64,000 nt of DNA from an uncultured Oscillospiraceae bacterium (GTDB lineage: Bacteria; Bacillota; Clostridia; Oscillospirales; Oscillospiraceae): positions 1 through 64,000 of the forward strand of contig CANQBA010000007.1 in NCBI GenBank assembly GCA_947589545.1, given 5' to 3'. Shown here piece after piece: positions 41,197 to 51,034 of this stretch; the stretch's first letter is position 1; each line of letters begins with the position of its first letter. The notes beneath the pieces are model-generated. The model did not search any database and was not told the DNA's origin. It worked only from the letters and a program-made list of their open reading frames with translations. The position numbers were made by a program, and so were the translations under genes.

Positions 41197-41970
41197 CTAT
41201 TTTGCCGTGACAATTTTGTCCAACACAGCCTTGTATCCGTATTTGGTCAAATTCATCATTTGATAGGCCGGAACAGAATGATTCAGAACATAATCGTCGT
41301 ATTCGCGACGCTTTTCCCAAAACGAAACAGCTGTATAATCGGGCGGCGACTGCCTACGGCTTTGATGCGCAAGGCGCAGTTGACCGGAAATATCCTCTGT
41401 GAAAAGATAAAAAACGCTTGTGTGGATGTTTTTCAAACAATTCAACAACATTTTAACGTGCGCGGCGGCCTGTTCCTTTGAGGCGTCGTAGTTTCTGATC
41501 ATATCGTTCAGTGGGTGATGCAAAAGTGAGCCGTCAAAAATATAGTAGTCCACGCAGTTGTCAACCGAGTTTCCGAAATCTTCCCATACTGCCTGATACG
41601 CTTTTGAGTAATCGGCTAAAGGAACAGGGTGTGAAGGGTTATAGCAAAACTCCAATTCGCGGAGTTCACAGAGAAGTTTTTCCGAAAACAATGACGTGTC
41701 ACCGTCAAAATACCTCACAAGGATTGCCGTTCCGGCGGAAATCGAATACCGCTTGATTTGAGCGATCTCTTCAGGGTGATTTTGGCACAGCTTTTGATAG
41801 CGTTCGTTGGGGATATAAGCCGTACAATAGAAATCTATTGGATTAGTGAAGTCAAACTCAATATAGCTTCTTACCGTATATCCGTAAGATTGCCACTGAT
41901 TTTGCAGGGCTTTTACCAATGTGGTTTTTCCCACTCCAGAGACGCCTTCTATAAATACAATCTTAGTCAT
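41197..41970 (-). CDS. P-loop kinase-like protein in an AT-rich segment
   Basis: 257 residues. Walker A GVSGVGKTT near residue 10 and a DYYIFDGSLLHHPLND segment; the overall look is that of P-loop nucleoside or small-molecule kinases (AAA_33/thymidylate-kinase-like). No family can be named safely. The ATG at 41970 follows TTGGAGAATGAT. Base composition and codon use are AT-rich, unlike all neighbours, which suggests recent transfer. It may act on a nucleotide or an antibiotic; both are guesses. Confidence 0.65.
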   Translation of the reverse strand: MTKIVFIEGVSGVGKTTLVKALQNQWQSYGYTVRSYIEFDFTNPIDFYCTAYIPNERYQKLCQNHPEEIAQIKRYSISAGTAILVRYFDGDTSLFSEKLLCELRELEFCYNPSHPVPLADYSKAYQAVWEDFGNSVDNCVDYYIFDGSLLHHPLNDMIRNYDASKEQAAAHVKMLLNCLKNIHTSVFYLFTEDISGQLRLAHQSRRQSPPDYTAVSFWEKRREYDDYVLNHSVPAYQMMNLTKYGYKAVLDKIVTAK

Positions 41971-42071
41971 ATCATTCTCCAAATTCCGTCGTTATCACAT
42001 ATTCACAAAAAATGATCCATGCTTTTGACCTGGAACACTATGCCGAATCGGGCCTTTCTGATGTACCGCTG

Positions 42072-42722
42072 TCAATACTCCGCGTAGTCGCGGATTTTCT
42101 CTATAACGCCCACGTAGTCGTGGGCCGTGCCGCTGAACCGCTCGGGGTCGATGGGGTGGTGGAGGTTGTAGAGGATGCCTGTTTTGCCGGTGCGCCCCAG
42201 ATCCGTTTCGTCCAGGTGGCGCTCGTCCATGTGGACGCTGACGACCTCAAGGCACATCAAAACGGAATCGTCCCCCTCGACGATCTCCTTCTCCCATTTG
42301 AGCTTACATTCAAGATTGATGAAGCACTCCTCAATCATGGGCGCGTCGACCTGACCGGCCCCAACGGCGGTCAGGCCCGCCGCCGCGATCTCGTCGTCGT
42401 CAAACCGGTTGTGCCGTATGGTGGCCATACACCTGTCATAGAGATCGGCAGACATGAAGTTGATGACCGCCACCTTCCGCTCATGGATCGTCTGATATAG
42501 ATGACCGTATTTGCTGACGGAGGAGACAATGGCGTAAAACCCGTTCTTGCCCCCGGTGAAGGTCGTCCAGGACTGCATACAGGCATTTGACAGGCCGTTG
42601 CTCTTGTAAGAGGTGATGATACAGAGCGGGGACGGGATCTGCACTACAAATTCCATCCAGTGGAATCCGTACAGTTCCATATCCTTCATGGATCCTGGTA
42701 AGGCGCTATAGGTTCTTTTCAC
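42072..42722 (-). CDS. Flavin reductase-like FMN-binding split-barrel protein
   Basis: 216 residues. FMN-binding split barrel of the flavin-reductase type: PSPLCIITSYKSNGLSNACMQSW is the FMN phosphate-binding strand pair, then HERKVAVINFMSADLYDRC and the strand ECKLKWEKEIVEGDDSVLMCLEVVSVHMDE. GTG start at 42722 behind a perfect AAGGAGG site. Cytoplasmic; it would reduce flavin or a small substrate. Monocistronic and leftward, 101 nt from the kinase gene. Confidence 0.78.
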   Translation of the reverse strand: MKRTYSALPGSMKDMELYGFHWMEFVVQIPSPLCIITSYKSNGLSNACMQSWTTFTGGKNGFYAIVSSVSKYGHLYQTIHERKVAVINFMSADLYDRCMATIRHNRFDDDEIAAAGLTAVGAGQVDAPMIEECFINLECKLKWEKEIVEGDDSVLMCLEVVSVHMDERHLDETDLGRTGKTGILYNLHHPIDPERFSGTAHDYVGVIEKIRDYAEY

Positions 42723-43130
42723 ATTGAATTCCTCCTTCAGTCCGTACCATCGGGCTTTTCCGCTGACGTGGAAAAAGGATAGCATATCATGGAAACGTTG
42801 TCAACCCGGCTGCCGGTTTATTTTGACGAATCGCCGGGTGATGCGAACAAGATACAAAATATTGTCCGTTTCGATTCCCCGGCGCGGTATCATCGGCTCC
42901 GTAGACGGCAAAAATACGGGGGAAGGGGAGAGGCTTCCAATGACACACGCCGCGCATAAAATGATAAAATTGGTTAACATAACTATTGGAAAAGGTGTTT
43001 CCAAATTGTCATAATTTTGTTTTCGCTTTGTTATTGTAAACAAAAAGACGTTATGTTAACATGAACAGGCGACAGAGAACGGGGCGTTTCGCGTCCCGAG
43101 AGATAGAGATTTCGTGTTCCGGAGGACGGT
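42723..43130. other. Divergent intergenic region with a repeat cluster
   Basis: Contains a GCCGG-rich dyad (about 42822-42840), a TTGGAAA/TTTCCAA hairpin (42986-43003) and the TTATGTnnAC repeats described separately. No gene seen. Confidence 0.5.
42972..43060. repeat. TTATGTnnAC repeat cluster, third locus
   Basis: GGTTAACATAAC (42972-42983) faces TTATTGTAAAC (43031-43041) and TTATGTTAAC (43051-43060). The right pair closely matches the pair at 21967-21994, including the A-rich spacer. Confidence 0.6.
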
Positions 43131-44249
43131 ATGGGCGGAGATATGAGAGAAGAAGAGAGAAGAAAAAGGGCCGTGCGGGCGCGGGCGATGATCGTGTGCG
43201 CCGTGGTCACGCTGGCGGCTGTCTGCGGGGCGCTGGCGGCCTATGGCGGGCTGGCGCTTTTGGACGCCAGGGCGGATCACGACGGCGGAGCGCCGTCGGG
43301 TATCTATACGGGGAGCGACAGCGGACTTGAGACAGCCGGGGACACGGCGACAGAGGACACCTCCGGCACCGTTGACACAGCGGATACTTCCGACACATCA
43401 GATACCTCCGACACGGCGGCGGATACGGCAACGCCGGACACGTCCGAGGACACCGCGGCGCCCGACACGACCCCGCCGGACACCGCTGGGGACACGGCGG
43501 CCCCCGATACGGCCCCGCCGGATACCGCCAAGCCGGTGCATGTGGAGCCCATCGACGTAACCGCGGCGGAGAGCTACGTCTTCGGCACGGCCCTGGGCGA
43601 GGGGGCGGCGGTGGAGGACAGCCGGTTTGACGACGCCGTCTTTTTGGGGGACTCGCGGACCGAGGGACTGATGCTGTACAGCGGCCTCACCCACGGGGAT
43701 TTCCTGTGGCACAGGGGGATGTCCGTTTTCCACGCGGATAACGAGAAATACCGGGTGATCGAGGTGGACGGGGAGAAATACACCCTGACGGAGGCGCTGG
43801 CCCGGAAGAAATACGGCGCGGTGTATCTGATGCTGGGGATCAACGAACTGGGGTACGCCAGCTCCTCCTATGAGAAAACCCTGGCGGCCCTGGTGGACAG
43901 GATCCAGGAGATCCAGCCGGAGGCGGTGATCTATTTGCAGACCCTGATGCCGGTGAACGACGCCAAGGCGCGGGAGAAGGGGCTCTCCGAATATATCACC
44001 AACGAAAACGTGGAGGCCTTCAATCAGGCCATCGTCCGGGTGGCGAAGGAGAAGCGCGCGGTGCTTCTGGACACCGCCAGCCTCTACCGGGGGGAGGACG
44101 GGCAGCTCCCGGCGGACATGACCTCCGACGGGGTGCACTTCACCGTCCGGGGCTATGGGAAATGGGCGGACTACCTGCGCTGTCACGTGATGGACAGGGA
44201 GACATATTTCGCGCTGTGCGCGTCGGACGGAAAGGGGACGGATGAATGA
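43131..44249 (+). CDS. Membrane-anchored SGNH/GDSL hydrolase with Asp/Thr-rich stalk
   Basis: 372 residues. N-terminal signal anchor (about residues 18-45), a long Asp-Thr-Ser/Pro repeat linker (about 60-140), then an SGNH domain: block I FLGDSRTEG with Ser175, LGINELG (block III Asn) and TSDGVHF with Asp333 and His336. It probably removes or moves acetyl or acyl groups on surface glycans. In many Firmicutes this gene type and the DUF4358 gene that overlaps it follow MBOAT/DHHW genes; here those are at 14861-17623. ATG behind GGAGG. Confidence 0.83.
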   Translation: MGGDMREEERRKRAVRARAMIVCAVVTLAAVCGALAAYGGLALLDARADHDGGAPSGIYTGSDSGLETAGDTATEDTSGTVDTADTSDTSDTSDTAADTATPDTSEDTAAPDTTPPDTAGDTAAPDTAPPDTAKPVHVEPIDVTAAESYVFGTALGEGAAVEDSRFDDAVFLGDSRTEGLMLYSGLTHGDFLWHRGMSVFHADNEKYRVIEVDGEKYTLTEALARKKYGAVYLMLGINELGYASSSYEKTLAALVDRIQEIQPEAVIYLQTLMPVNDAKAREKGLSEYITNENVEAFNQAIVRVAKEKRAVLLDTASLYRGEDGQLPADMTSDGVHFTVRGYGKWADYLRCHVMDRETYFALCASDGKGTDE

Positions 44250-44707
44250 AAACCGGAAGGATGACAGCGGCCATACTGCTGTTGGCGCTTTTGATGACCT
44301 CCTGCGGGAAGGAGGCGCGGCGGCCCTACGCCACGGCTGACGCCCAGGCGCTTCTGGACGCCGGGGCCTTCAACGGGGAGATGGAGAGGGTGGAAGGGGC
44401 CTTTGTGACCCTGGTCTACGGCATCGACCAGGAGTCGCTTACGGACTACGTAAGCTACCAGGCCATGGACACCGCCGTCAGCGCCGACGAGGTCACCGTC
44501 CTGATCCTGGCGGACGAGGAAGCGGCCAAGGCCGCCGAGGCCGCCTGCCGGAAGCGGGTGGAGAGCCAGATCGAGAACTGCCGCTCCTACGCGCCCGCCG
44601 CCCTGCCGGATCTGGAGGCCGCCGTCATCGACCGCGTGGGCAATACGGTGCTCCTGGCGGTAGGGGATCCCGAGAGACTGCCGGAGGCGGTCAAGGGGCT
44701 CAAGTAG
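44246..44707 (+). CDS. DUF4358 lipoprotein
   Basis: 153 residues. Lipobox MTSC (Cys20) after a hydrophobic signal. The mature domain YGIDQESLTDYVSYQAMDTAVSADEVTVL and the helical part with RVESQIENCRSY fit the DUF4358 pattern. The function is unknown; the family travels with MBOAT, DHHW and GDSL genes of surface-glycan acetylation. Start overlaps the hydrolase stop (ATGA). Confidence 0.82.
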   Translation: MKTGRMTAAILLLALLMTSCGKEARRPYATADAQALLDAGAFNGEMERVEGAFVTLVYGIDQESLTDYVSYQAMDTAVSADEVTVLILADEEAAKAAEAACRKRVESQIENCRSYAPAALPDLEAAVIDRVGNTVLLAVGDPERLPEAVKGLK

Positions 44708-44753
44708 GGGGCCGGAAATCGGAGGGCCTCCATTGGAAATTTGAAGGTGCGGC

Positions 44754-44790
44754 GTGTGGGCCGATGTGGTCATCGGCCCCTACGGACGCG
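44754..44790. repeat. REP-like palindrome, family A copy 1
   Basis: GGGCCGATG (44758-44766) pairs with CATCGGCCC (44771-44779), followed by CTACGG. Related copies at 50759-50793 and 55498-55530 lie in the opposite orientation. Confidence 0.75.
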
Positions 44791-44817
44791 TTTTATGAAA
44801 TATGCCGGGAATTCGGT

Positions 44818-44850
44818 GGGCCGCTTTTTTTTGGCGGCCCGACTTTTTTT
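44818..44850 (+). terminator. Terminator of the hydrolase/DUF4358 operon
   Basis: Arms GGGCCGC and GCGGCCC with a T-rich loop, then GAC and seven T. Confidence 0.75.
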
Positions 44851-44931
44851 CGCGGAGGTGTAAGAGTTACACGCAAAAGGGGATTTATAGAGTGAGGACG
44901 TTCTCAGGAAACAGAGAAAGGGGGTGGAGAC

Positions 44932-45486
44932 GTGGAGGATGCCGGGATCATAGAGCTGCTGTTTGTCCGCTCCGAACGGGCGATAGCGGAGCTTGCGGGA
45001 AAGTACGGCGCGGGGTGCCGGAGGATCGCCGGAAATATCCTCGGCGACGCGCGCGACGTTGAGGAGTGCGTCAACGACACCTATCTCGGGGTGTGGAACG
45101 CCGTGCCGCCCAGAAGACCGGATCCGCTGCGGGCGTATGTCTACAGGGTGGCGCGGAATTTGGCGGTAAAGCGCTATCACCGCAACACGGCGCAAAAGCG
45201 CGGCGGGTACGATGTGGTTCTGGACGAGCTGGAGGAGTGCCTGGCCGGATCCGGCCTGCCGGAGGAACAGCTGGAGGCGCGGGAGTTGACCGCCTTGCTG
45301 GACGCCTTCCTGGACGGCCTTCCCGCGGACGACAGGGTTCTGTTCGTCCGGCGCTACTGGTACGCGGACAGGATACAGGATTTGGCAGGCCGGATGAACA
45401 CCACGCCCAACAACCTTTACGTCCGTCTCCACCGGATCAGGGAAAAACTGAAAACATATCTCATCAAGGAGGGAATAGAGCTTTGA
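44932..45486 (+). CDS. ECF-type sigma-70 factor (second)
   Basis: 184 residues, paralogous to the sigma at 25938. Region 2: GNILGDARDVEECVNDTYLG and VYRVARNLAVKRYHRN; region 4: LPADDRVLFVRRYWYADRIQDLAGRMNTTPNNLYVRLHRIRE. GTG start behind AAAGGGGG. The stop overlaps a TTG start (TTGA) of the downstream membrane protein, a likely anti-sigma. The two sigma genes share architecture but their partners' outer domains differ. Confidence 0.92.
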   Translation: MEDAGIIELLFVRSERAIAELAGKYGAGCRRIAGNILGDARDVEECVNDTYLGVWNAVPPRRPDPLRAYVYRVARNLAVKRYHRNTAQKRGGYDVVLDELEECLAGSGLPEEQLEARELTALLDAFLDGLPADDRVLFVRRYWYADRIQDLAGRMNTTPNNLYVRLHRIREKLKTYLIKEGIEL

Positions 45487-46532
45487 ACAGAGAGACGATA
45501 TCGGACGCGGTGGGCGGCATCGCCGACAGACATATAGCGGCCGGGTACAAAGCGCGCGCAGGGAGGAGGAGTGTTCTCTGGCGCTCCGTGGCGGCATTGC
45601 TTGCGCTGGCGCTGCTGGCGGGCGGCATGTGGCTGCTTCTGACGCCCAAGGGCGTCACGGTCTATGCCTACGCCGCCGGGACGGATACGGAGCTGACGGA
45701 CGCCGGGCAGAGCTTCACCACGGGCTCCGTCAGCGACGAGGGGGAGCTCACCGGCCACCCGCTGATGTTTTACCTGGTGGGGGAAAACATAGAAAAGGTG
45801 CGGTTTTCCGTGAAGAACCAGCTCATCAACTTTGTGGATCTGACGGAACAGCGCGACGAGTTCGGCTTTGCCCGGAATTTCACCGTGCCCTACGGGGAAC
45901 GGGAGAGCGAGTACAGCTTCCTGGTCATAGACTGGAACCCGGCGAACATCATAAGCGCCCTGAGATCGGGCCGGTACGACGCCGTCCGGGAGATCCCGGC
46001 GGAGGAGCGGAGCGACATCATCGTCATGGAGATCACCATGACGGGCGGAGCGAAGGCGGTCAAGGCCGTGACGGTGGAGCTGAGGGACGACGGCTCCTTC
46101 TTCGCGGTCTTTGATGATTACCGGATAGGGGAGAAGGACGATTTTGTAAACCGCCCCGACGCGGAGCCGATGCCCCGGGAGGACATTTACGCCAACGGGG
46201 AGGTCGCCATACAGGTGCTGGATCGGAACGGCAACGAAATAGTCCCCGAGGCCGGGTGGTACGACGCGGGGAGCATCGGCTCTATCCGCGTCAGCTGGAA
46301 TGGCCGGGAGCCGGAGACGGTGCAGATGTTCACCGCCCCCACCGGCACGGAGATGTCCGAGTATACACAGCTTCTGGCCACCAGGGTGGTGAAAACGGCG
46401 GAAAACGCGGCTGTCTTCGGGCCTGAGTGCGTGGAGGGGCTGAATATGAATCACGTCTGGTTCGTGGTAAACTTCGACAGCACTCACATCCTGACCAGCG
46501 AGATCATCAACATAGGGGATCTGGCAGAGTAG
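45483..46532 (+). CDS. Membrane-anchored anti-sigma-like protein (second)
   Basis: 349 residues from a TTG start at 45483, placed by AAGGAGGG about 9 nt upstream and by the 4-nt overlap with the sigma gene. Short cytoplasmic part (about residues 1-37), one membrane segment (about 38-56), then a beta-rich outer domain of about 290 residues with no family I recognise. No zinc-binding anti-sigma motif. By position it holds or senses for the ECF sigma factor upstream. Confidence 0.7.
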   Translation: MNRETISDAVGGIADRHIAAGYKARAGRRSVLWRSVAALLALALLAGGMWLLLTPKGVTVYAYAAGTDTELTDAGQSFTTGSVSDEGELTGHPLMFYLVGENIEKVRFSVKNQLINFVDLTEQRDEFGFARNFTVPYGERESEYSFLVIDWNPANIISALRSGRYDAVREIPAEERSDIIVMEITMTGGAKAVKAVTVELRDDGSFFAVFDDYRIGEKDDFVNRPDAEPMPREDIYANGEVAIQVLDRNGNEIVPEAGWYDAGSIGSIRVSWNGREPETVQMFTAPTGTEMSEYTQLLATRVVKTAENAAVFGPECVEGLNMNHVWFVVNFDSTHILTSEIINIGDLAE

Positions 46533-46540
46533 GTACGGGA

Positions 46541-46571
46541 ACGGGCCGGCCGGGTGTCCGGCCCGTACGGA
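46541..46571. repeat. REP-like palindrome, family B copy 2
   Basis: CGGGCCGG (46542-46549) pairs with CCGGCCCG (46558-46565); identical over 31 bp to the copy at 33869-33899. Confidence 0.8.
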
Positions 46572-46739
46572 GGACAATCTCAATACGCACCAGCGCGGGT
46601 TATATAGGAACGAAAGCTATAATAACTGAGTTGTGAGCGGCTGAGCGGGTTAGACGCAGAGTCCATTCGTAACAAAGACGCGCGAATATGAATGGGACGG
46701 GGTAACGATTCCCGCCCTATTGTTTTTCTCCTCTTTGTT

Positions 46740-46830
46740 GCTTTCTCCTCTTTTGTCAACACAAAAGAGGAGAAAGCAAATCACTTCTGCCCTATAAGGG
46801 CGGAAACCTTATAAAACCCCCGCCGGGGAG
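46740..46830. repeat. Composite hairpin element, copy 2
   Basis: Perfect 17-bp C/T-rich stem (46740-46756 with 46761-46777), then a CTGCCC-TATAA-GGGCGG hairpin (46787-46803), AACCTTAT, and a CCCCCGCCGGGG run. Same layout as 34020-34110, with compensating changes in the stems. Confidence 0.75.
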
Positions 46831-46861
46831 GGGGTAAATGGCCTTAAAATGAAAAAACTTC

Positions 46862-46890
46862 TTGCATCATCACGGCGCGGGCGGTATAAT
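46862..46890 (+). promoter_or_regulatory. Promoter of the membrane pyrophosphatase gene
   Basis: TTGCAT (46862-46867), 17 bp, TATAAT (46885-46890). Confidence 0.75.
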
Positions 46891-46928
46891 GATACCGTTC
46901 ATATTTTATTCATATGGAGGGATCTCAA

Positions 46929-49073
<2,145 letters not shown>

Positions 49074-49106
49074 GTTCTTCCCCGTGATTTTTGTTCAAAA
49101 TCACCT

Positions 49107-49135
49107 TTGACAGCTTTTTCAAATCAGGCTAAAAT
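49107..49135 (+). promoter_or_regulatory. Promoter of the MATE leader
   Basis: TTGACA (49107-49112), 17 bp, TAAAAT (49130-49135). Transcription would start near 49142, ahead of both leader hairpins. Confidence 0.7.
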
Positions 49136-49145
49136 AAACATACAA

Positions 49146-49192
49146 CGTGTGGCACTCAATGCGTAAATCCGGTTGGGCGCCACGCGTTTTTT
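49146..49192 (+). terminator. Leader hairpin 1 (possible attenuator) before the MATE gene
   Basis: CGTGTGGC (49146-49153) pairs with GCCACGCG (49179-49186, with a G-T pair), followed by six T. It lies between the MATE promoter and the MATE gene; the ATG of the small leader ORF is in its loop. It could also end the pyrophosphatase transcript. Confidence 0.6.
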
Positions 49193-49293
49193 ATTGCTCT
49201 GACAGCGTGCGGCCCGACGGCGCGGATCCAGCGTCGTGCCGCATGCTTTTTTGTGCGCCGGGGGCAGGCCCCCGGGAATTTTGGAAAGGATGA
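49159..49293 (+). CDS. Candidate leader peptide (44 aa) upstream of the MATE exporter
   Basis: ORF starting MRKSGWAPRVFYCSDS and ending in TGA at 49291-49293, directly after the MATE ribosome site (GGAAAGGA) and 5 nt before the MATE ATG. It runs through the right arm of hairpin 1 and all of hairpin 2, so a ribosome on it would change both structures. No clear Shine-Dalgarno is seen before its ATG, which weakens the case. Its Cys/Pro/Arg-rich content is not diagnostic. Confidence 0.4.
   Translation: MRKSGWAPRVFYCSDSVRPDGADPASCRMLFCAPGAGPREFWKG
49203..49252 (+). terminator. Leader hairpin 2 (possible attenuator) before the MATE gene
   Basis: GCGTGCGGC and CGACG (about 49204-49218) pair with CGTCG and GCCGCATGC (about 49231-49245), followed by six T. 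Second terminator-like structure between promoter and gene. Confidence 0.65.
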
Positions 49294-49298
49294 TTTTT

Positions 49299-50723
49299 AT
49301 GGAAAACAACGAATTTCTGCGCACGGAGCGGGTGGGCAGGCTGATGGGAAGATACGCGGTGCCCTGCGTCATATCGCTTCTGGTGGGCGCGCTGTATAAC
49401 ATCGTGGATCAGATCTTCATCGCCAACGCGGCCTATCTGGGTTCCTACGGCAACGCAGCCAACACCGTGGTGTTTCCCCTGACGGTCATCGCCCTGGCTG
49501 TGGCGGTGATGATCGGGGACGGGTGCTGCGCCTTCGTGAGCCTCTGCCTGGGGCGGGAGGAGCCCGCGCCCGCCCGCCGGAGCGTGGGGAACGCCGTGGT
49601 GATGGTGCTGGCCGCCGGGATCGCCCTGGCCGCGCTGTATCTGGGCCTCCAGACGCCCCTCATCACCGTGTTCGGCGGCACCGTCAACCGGGAGACCTTC
49701 GACTGCTCCCGGGAATATTTCTTCTGGATCGCCCTGGGGGTGCCCTTTTACATGTTCGGCCAGGCCATGAACCCCGTCATCCGGGCCGACGGAGCGCCGA
49801 AATTCGCCATGGTATCCACGCTTTCGGGCGCGGCGCTGAATATCGTCCTGGATCCCGTGTTCATCTTCGCCCTGAAGTGGGGGATGATGGGCGCGGCCGT
49901 GGCCACGGTGGCGGGGCAGGCGGTCACGGCGGCGCTGTCCGCGTGGTATCTTTCCCACATGAAGCTGGTGCGGCCCCGGCGGGGCGATTTCCGCCCGGAC
50001 GGGCAGATCTGCCTGAAGACCCTGACGCTGGGCGTCACCAGCTTCCTCTCCCAGATCTCCCTGGTGGCGGCGATGGCGGCCATCAACAACATGATCCGCA
50101 AGTACGGCGCCCTCGATCCCATTTTCGGGCAGGAGGAATATGCCCAGATCCCCATGGCGGTGGTGGGGATCGTCATGAAATTCTTCCAGATCGTCATCTC
50201 CGTGGTGGTGGGGATGGCCGCCGGGTGCATCCCCGTGGCCGGGTACAACATGGGCGCGGGGGAGAAGGGGAGAGTGAAGGAGCTGTTTACGCGCCTTCTC
50301 ACGGCGGAGGCGGCGGTGGGCCTCGCGGCGCTTATCGTGGTGGAGGTTTTTCCCGGGCGGCTGATCGCCCTGTTTGGCGCGGCCAACGAGAGCGTCTACT
50401 ACACCGCCTTCGCCCTCCGGGCCTTCCGAATCTATCTTTGCATGATCGTTTTTGCCTGCGTTAACAAGGCGTGCTTCATCTTCCTGCAGGCCATGGGCAA
50501 GGCGCTGGCCTCCACCGTCCTCTCGCTTATTCGCGAGATCGTCTTTGGCGTGGGGCTGGCCCTGCTCCTGCCCCTCCTGTGGGGCCTGGACGGGGTGCTG
50601 ATCTCCATGCCTATGGCGGATGCCCTGACGTTCCTGGCGGCGGCGTTCCTCATCAGGCGCACATACTGGGAGCTCTCGGAGGAGGATCCCGGCACGCATG
50701 GCGCTAAAATATTGAGCGTTTAA
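49299..50723 (+). CDS. MATE-family multidrug/metabolite exporter
   Basis: 474 residues, 12 predicted membrane segments in two halves (break near residue 230). Sodium- or proton-driven antiporter. MATE features: RYAVPCVISLLVGALYNIVDQIFI at the N-terminus, YFFWIALGVPFYMFGQAMNPVIRADG, GAALNIVLDPVFIF, and the second-half counterpart VVGIVMKFFQIVISVVVGMAAGCIPVAGYNMGAG. The ATG at 49299 is behind AAAGGA. Upstream lie its promoter, a short ORF and two terminator-like hairpins, suggesting induction by antitermination. The export substrate is unknown. Confidence 0.9.
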   Translation: MENNEFLRTERVGRLMGRYAVPCVISLLVGALYNIVDQIFIANAAYLGSYGNAANTVVFPLTVIALAVAVMIGDGCCAFVSLCLGREEPAPARRSVGNAVVMVLAAGIALAALYLGLQTPLITVFGGTVNRETFDCSREYFFWIALGVPFYMFGQAMNPVIRADGAPKFAMVSTLSGAALNIVLDPVFIFALKWGMMGAAVATVAGQAVTAALSAWYLSHMKLVRPRRGDFRPDGQICLKTLTLGVTSFLSQISLVAAMAAINNMIRKYGALDPIFGQEEYAQIPMAVVGIVMKFFQIVISVVVGMAAGCIPVAGYNMGAGEKGRVKELFTRLLTAEAAVGLAALIVVEVFPGRLIALFGAANESVYYTAFALRAFRIYLCMIVFACVNKACFIFLQAMGKALASTVLSLIREIVFGVGLALLLPLLWGLDGVLISMPMADALTFLAAAFLIRRTYWELSEEDPGTHGAKILSV

Positions 50724-50946
50724 GGCGAAAACGCACCGGGAATACGCAGCCGGTTAACTGTAGGGGCCAGAGACCACATCGGCCCGCACGCCGCACCGCC
50801 GATTTCCCTTCTGTACGGGCCGGACACCCGCCGGCCCGTGTGTCGAATTCCCGAAAATCTTTCGTTAGACGCCGTACGGGCCGCCGCCCTCAACGGCCCA
50901 TCGAATTTCCAACACGTTGTACGAAATGCGCGGGGAATTCGGCGGT
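50724..50946. other. Intergenic region with REP-like palindromes
   Basis: Family A copy (50759-50793), family B copy in reverse (50813-50840), a GAATTCCCGAAAAT module, then family C copy (50869-50899) and a GGGGAATTCGGCGG tail. No gene seen. Confidence 0.65.
50759..50899. repeat. Cluster of three REP-like palindromes (families A, B, C)
   Basis: GTAGGGGCC...CGGCCCGCAC (50759-50793), TACGGGCCGG...CCGGCCCG (50813-50840) and GTACGGGCCGCC...ACGGCCC (50869-50899). All share a GTA(C/G)GGGCCG edge and differ in the centre. Confidence 0.75.
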
Positions 50947-50952
50947 TTGACA

Positions 50953-50981
50953 TTGACAGGCGGAGAGAATGGGGATATAAT
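50953..50981 (+). promoter_or_regulatory. Promoter of the ATP-grasp/esterase operon
   Basis: TTGACA (50953-50958, preceded by another TTGACA at 50947), 17 bp, TATAAT (50976-50981). One of the strongest promoters in the window. Confidence 0.85.
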
Positions 50982-51034
50982 ACAGTGCGGTATTATACTA
51001 CAATATTAAAAATCCACAAAAGGTGAGGATACAT

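Larger units (their letters stand above)
46533..46861. other. Intergenic region built of repeats
   Basis: Family B palindrome (46542-46565), about 170 nt without recognised structure, then the composite hairpin element (46740-46830). The same succession is found at 33870-34110. No gene seen. Confidence 0.6.
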
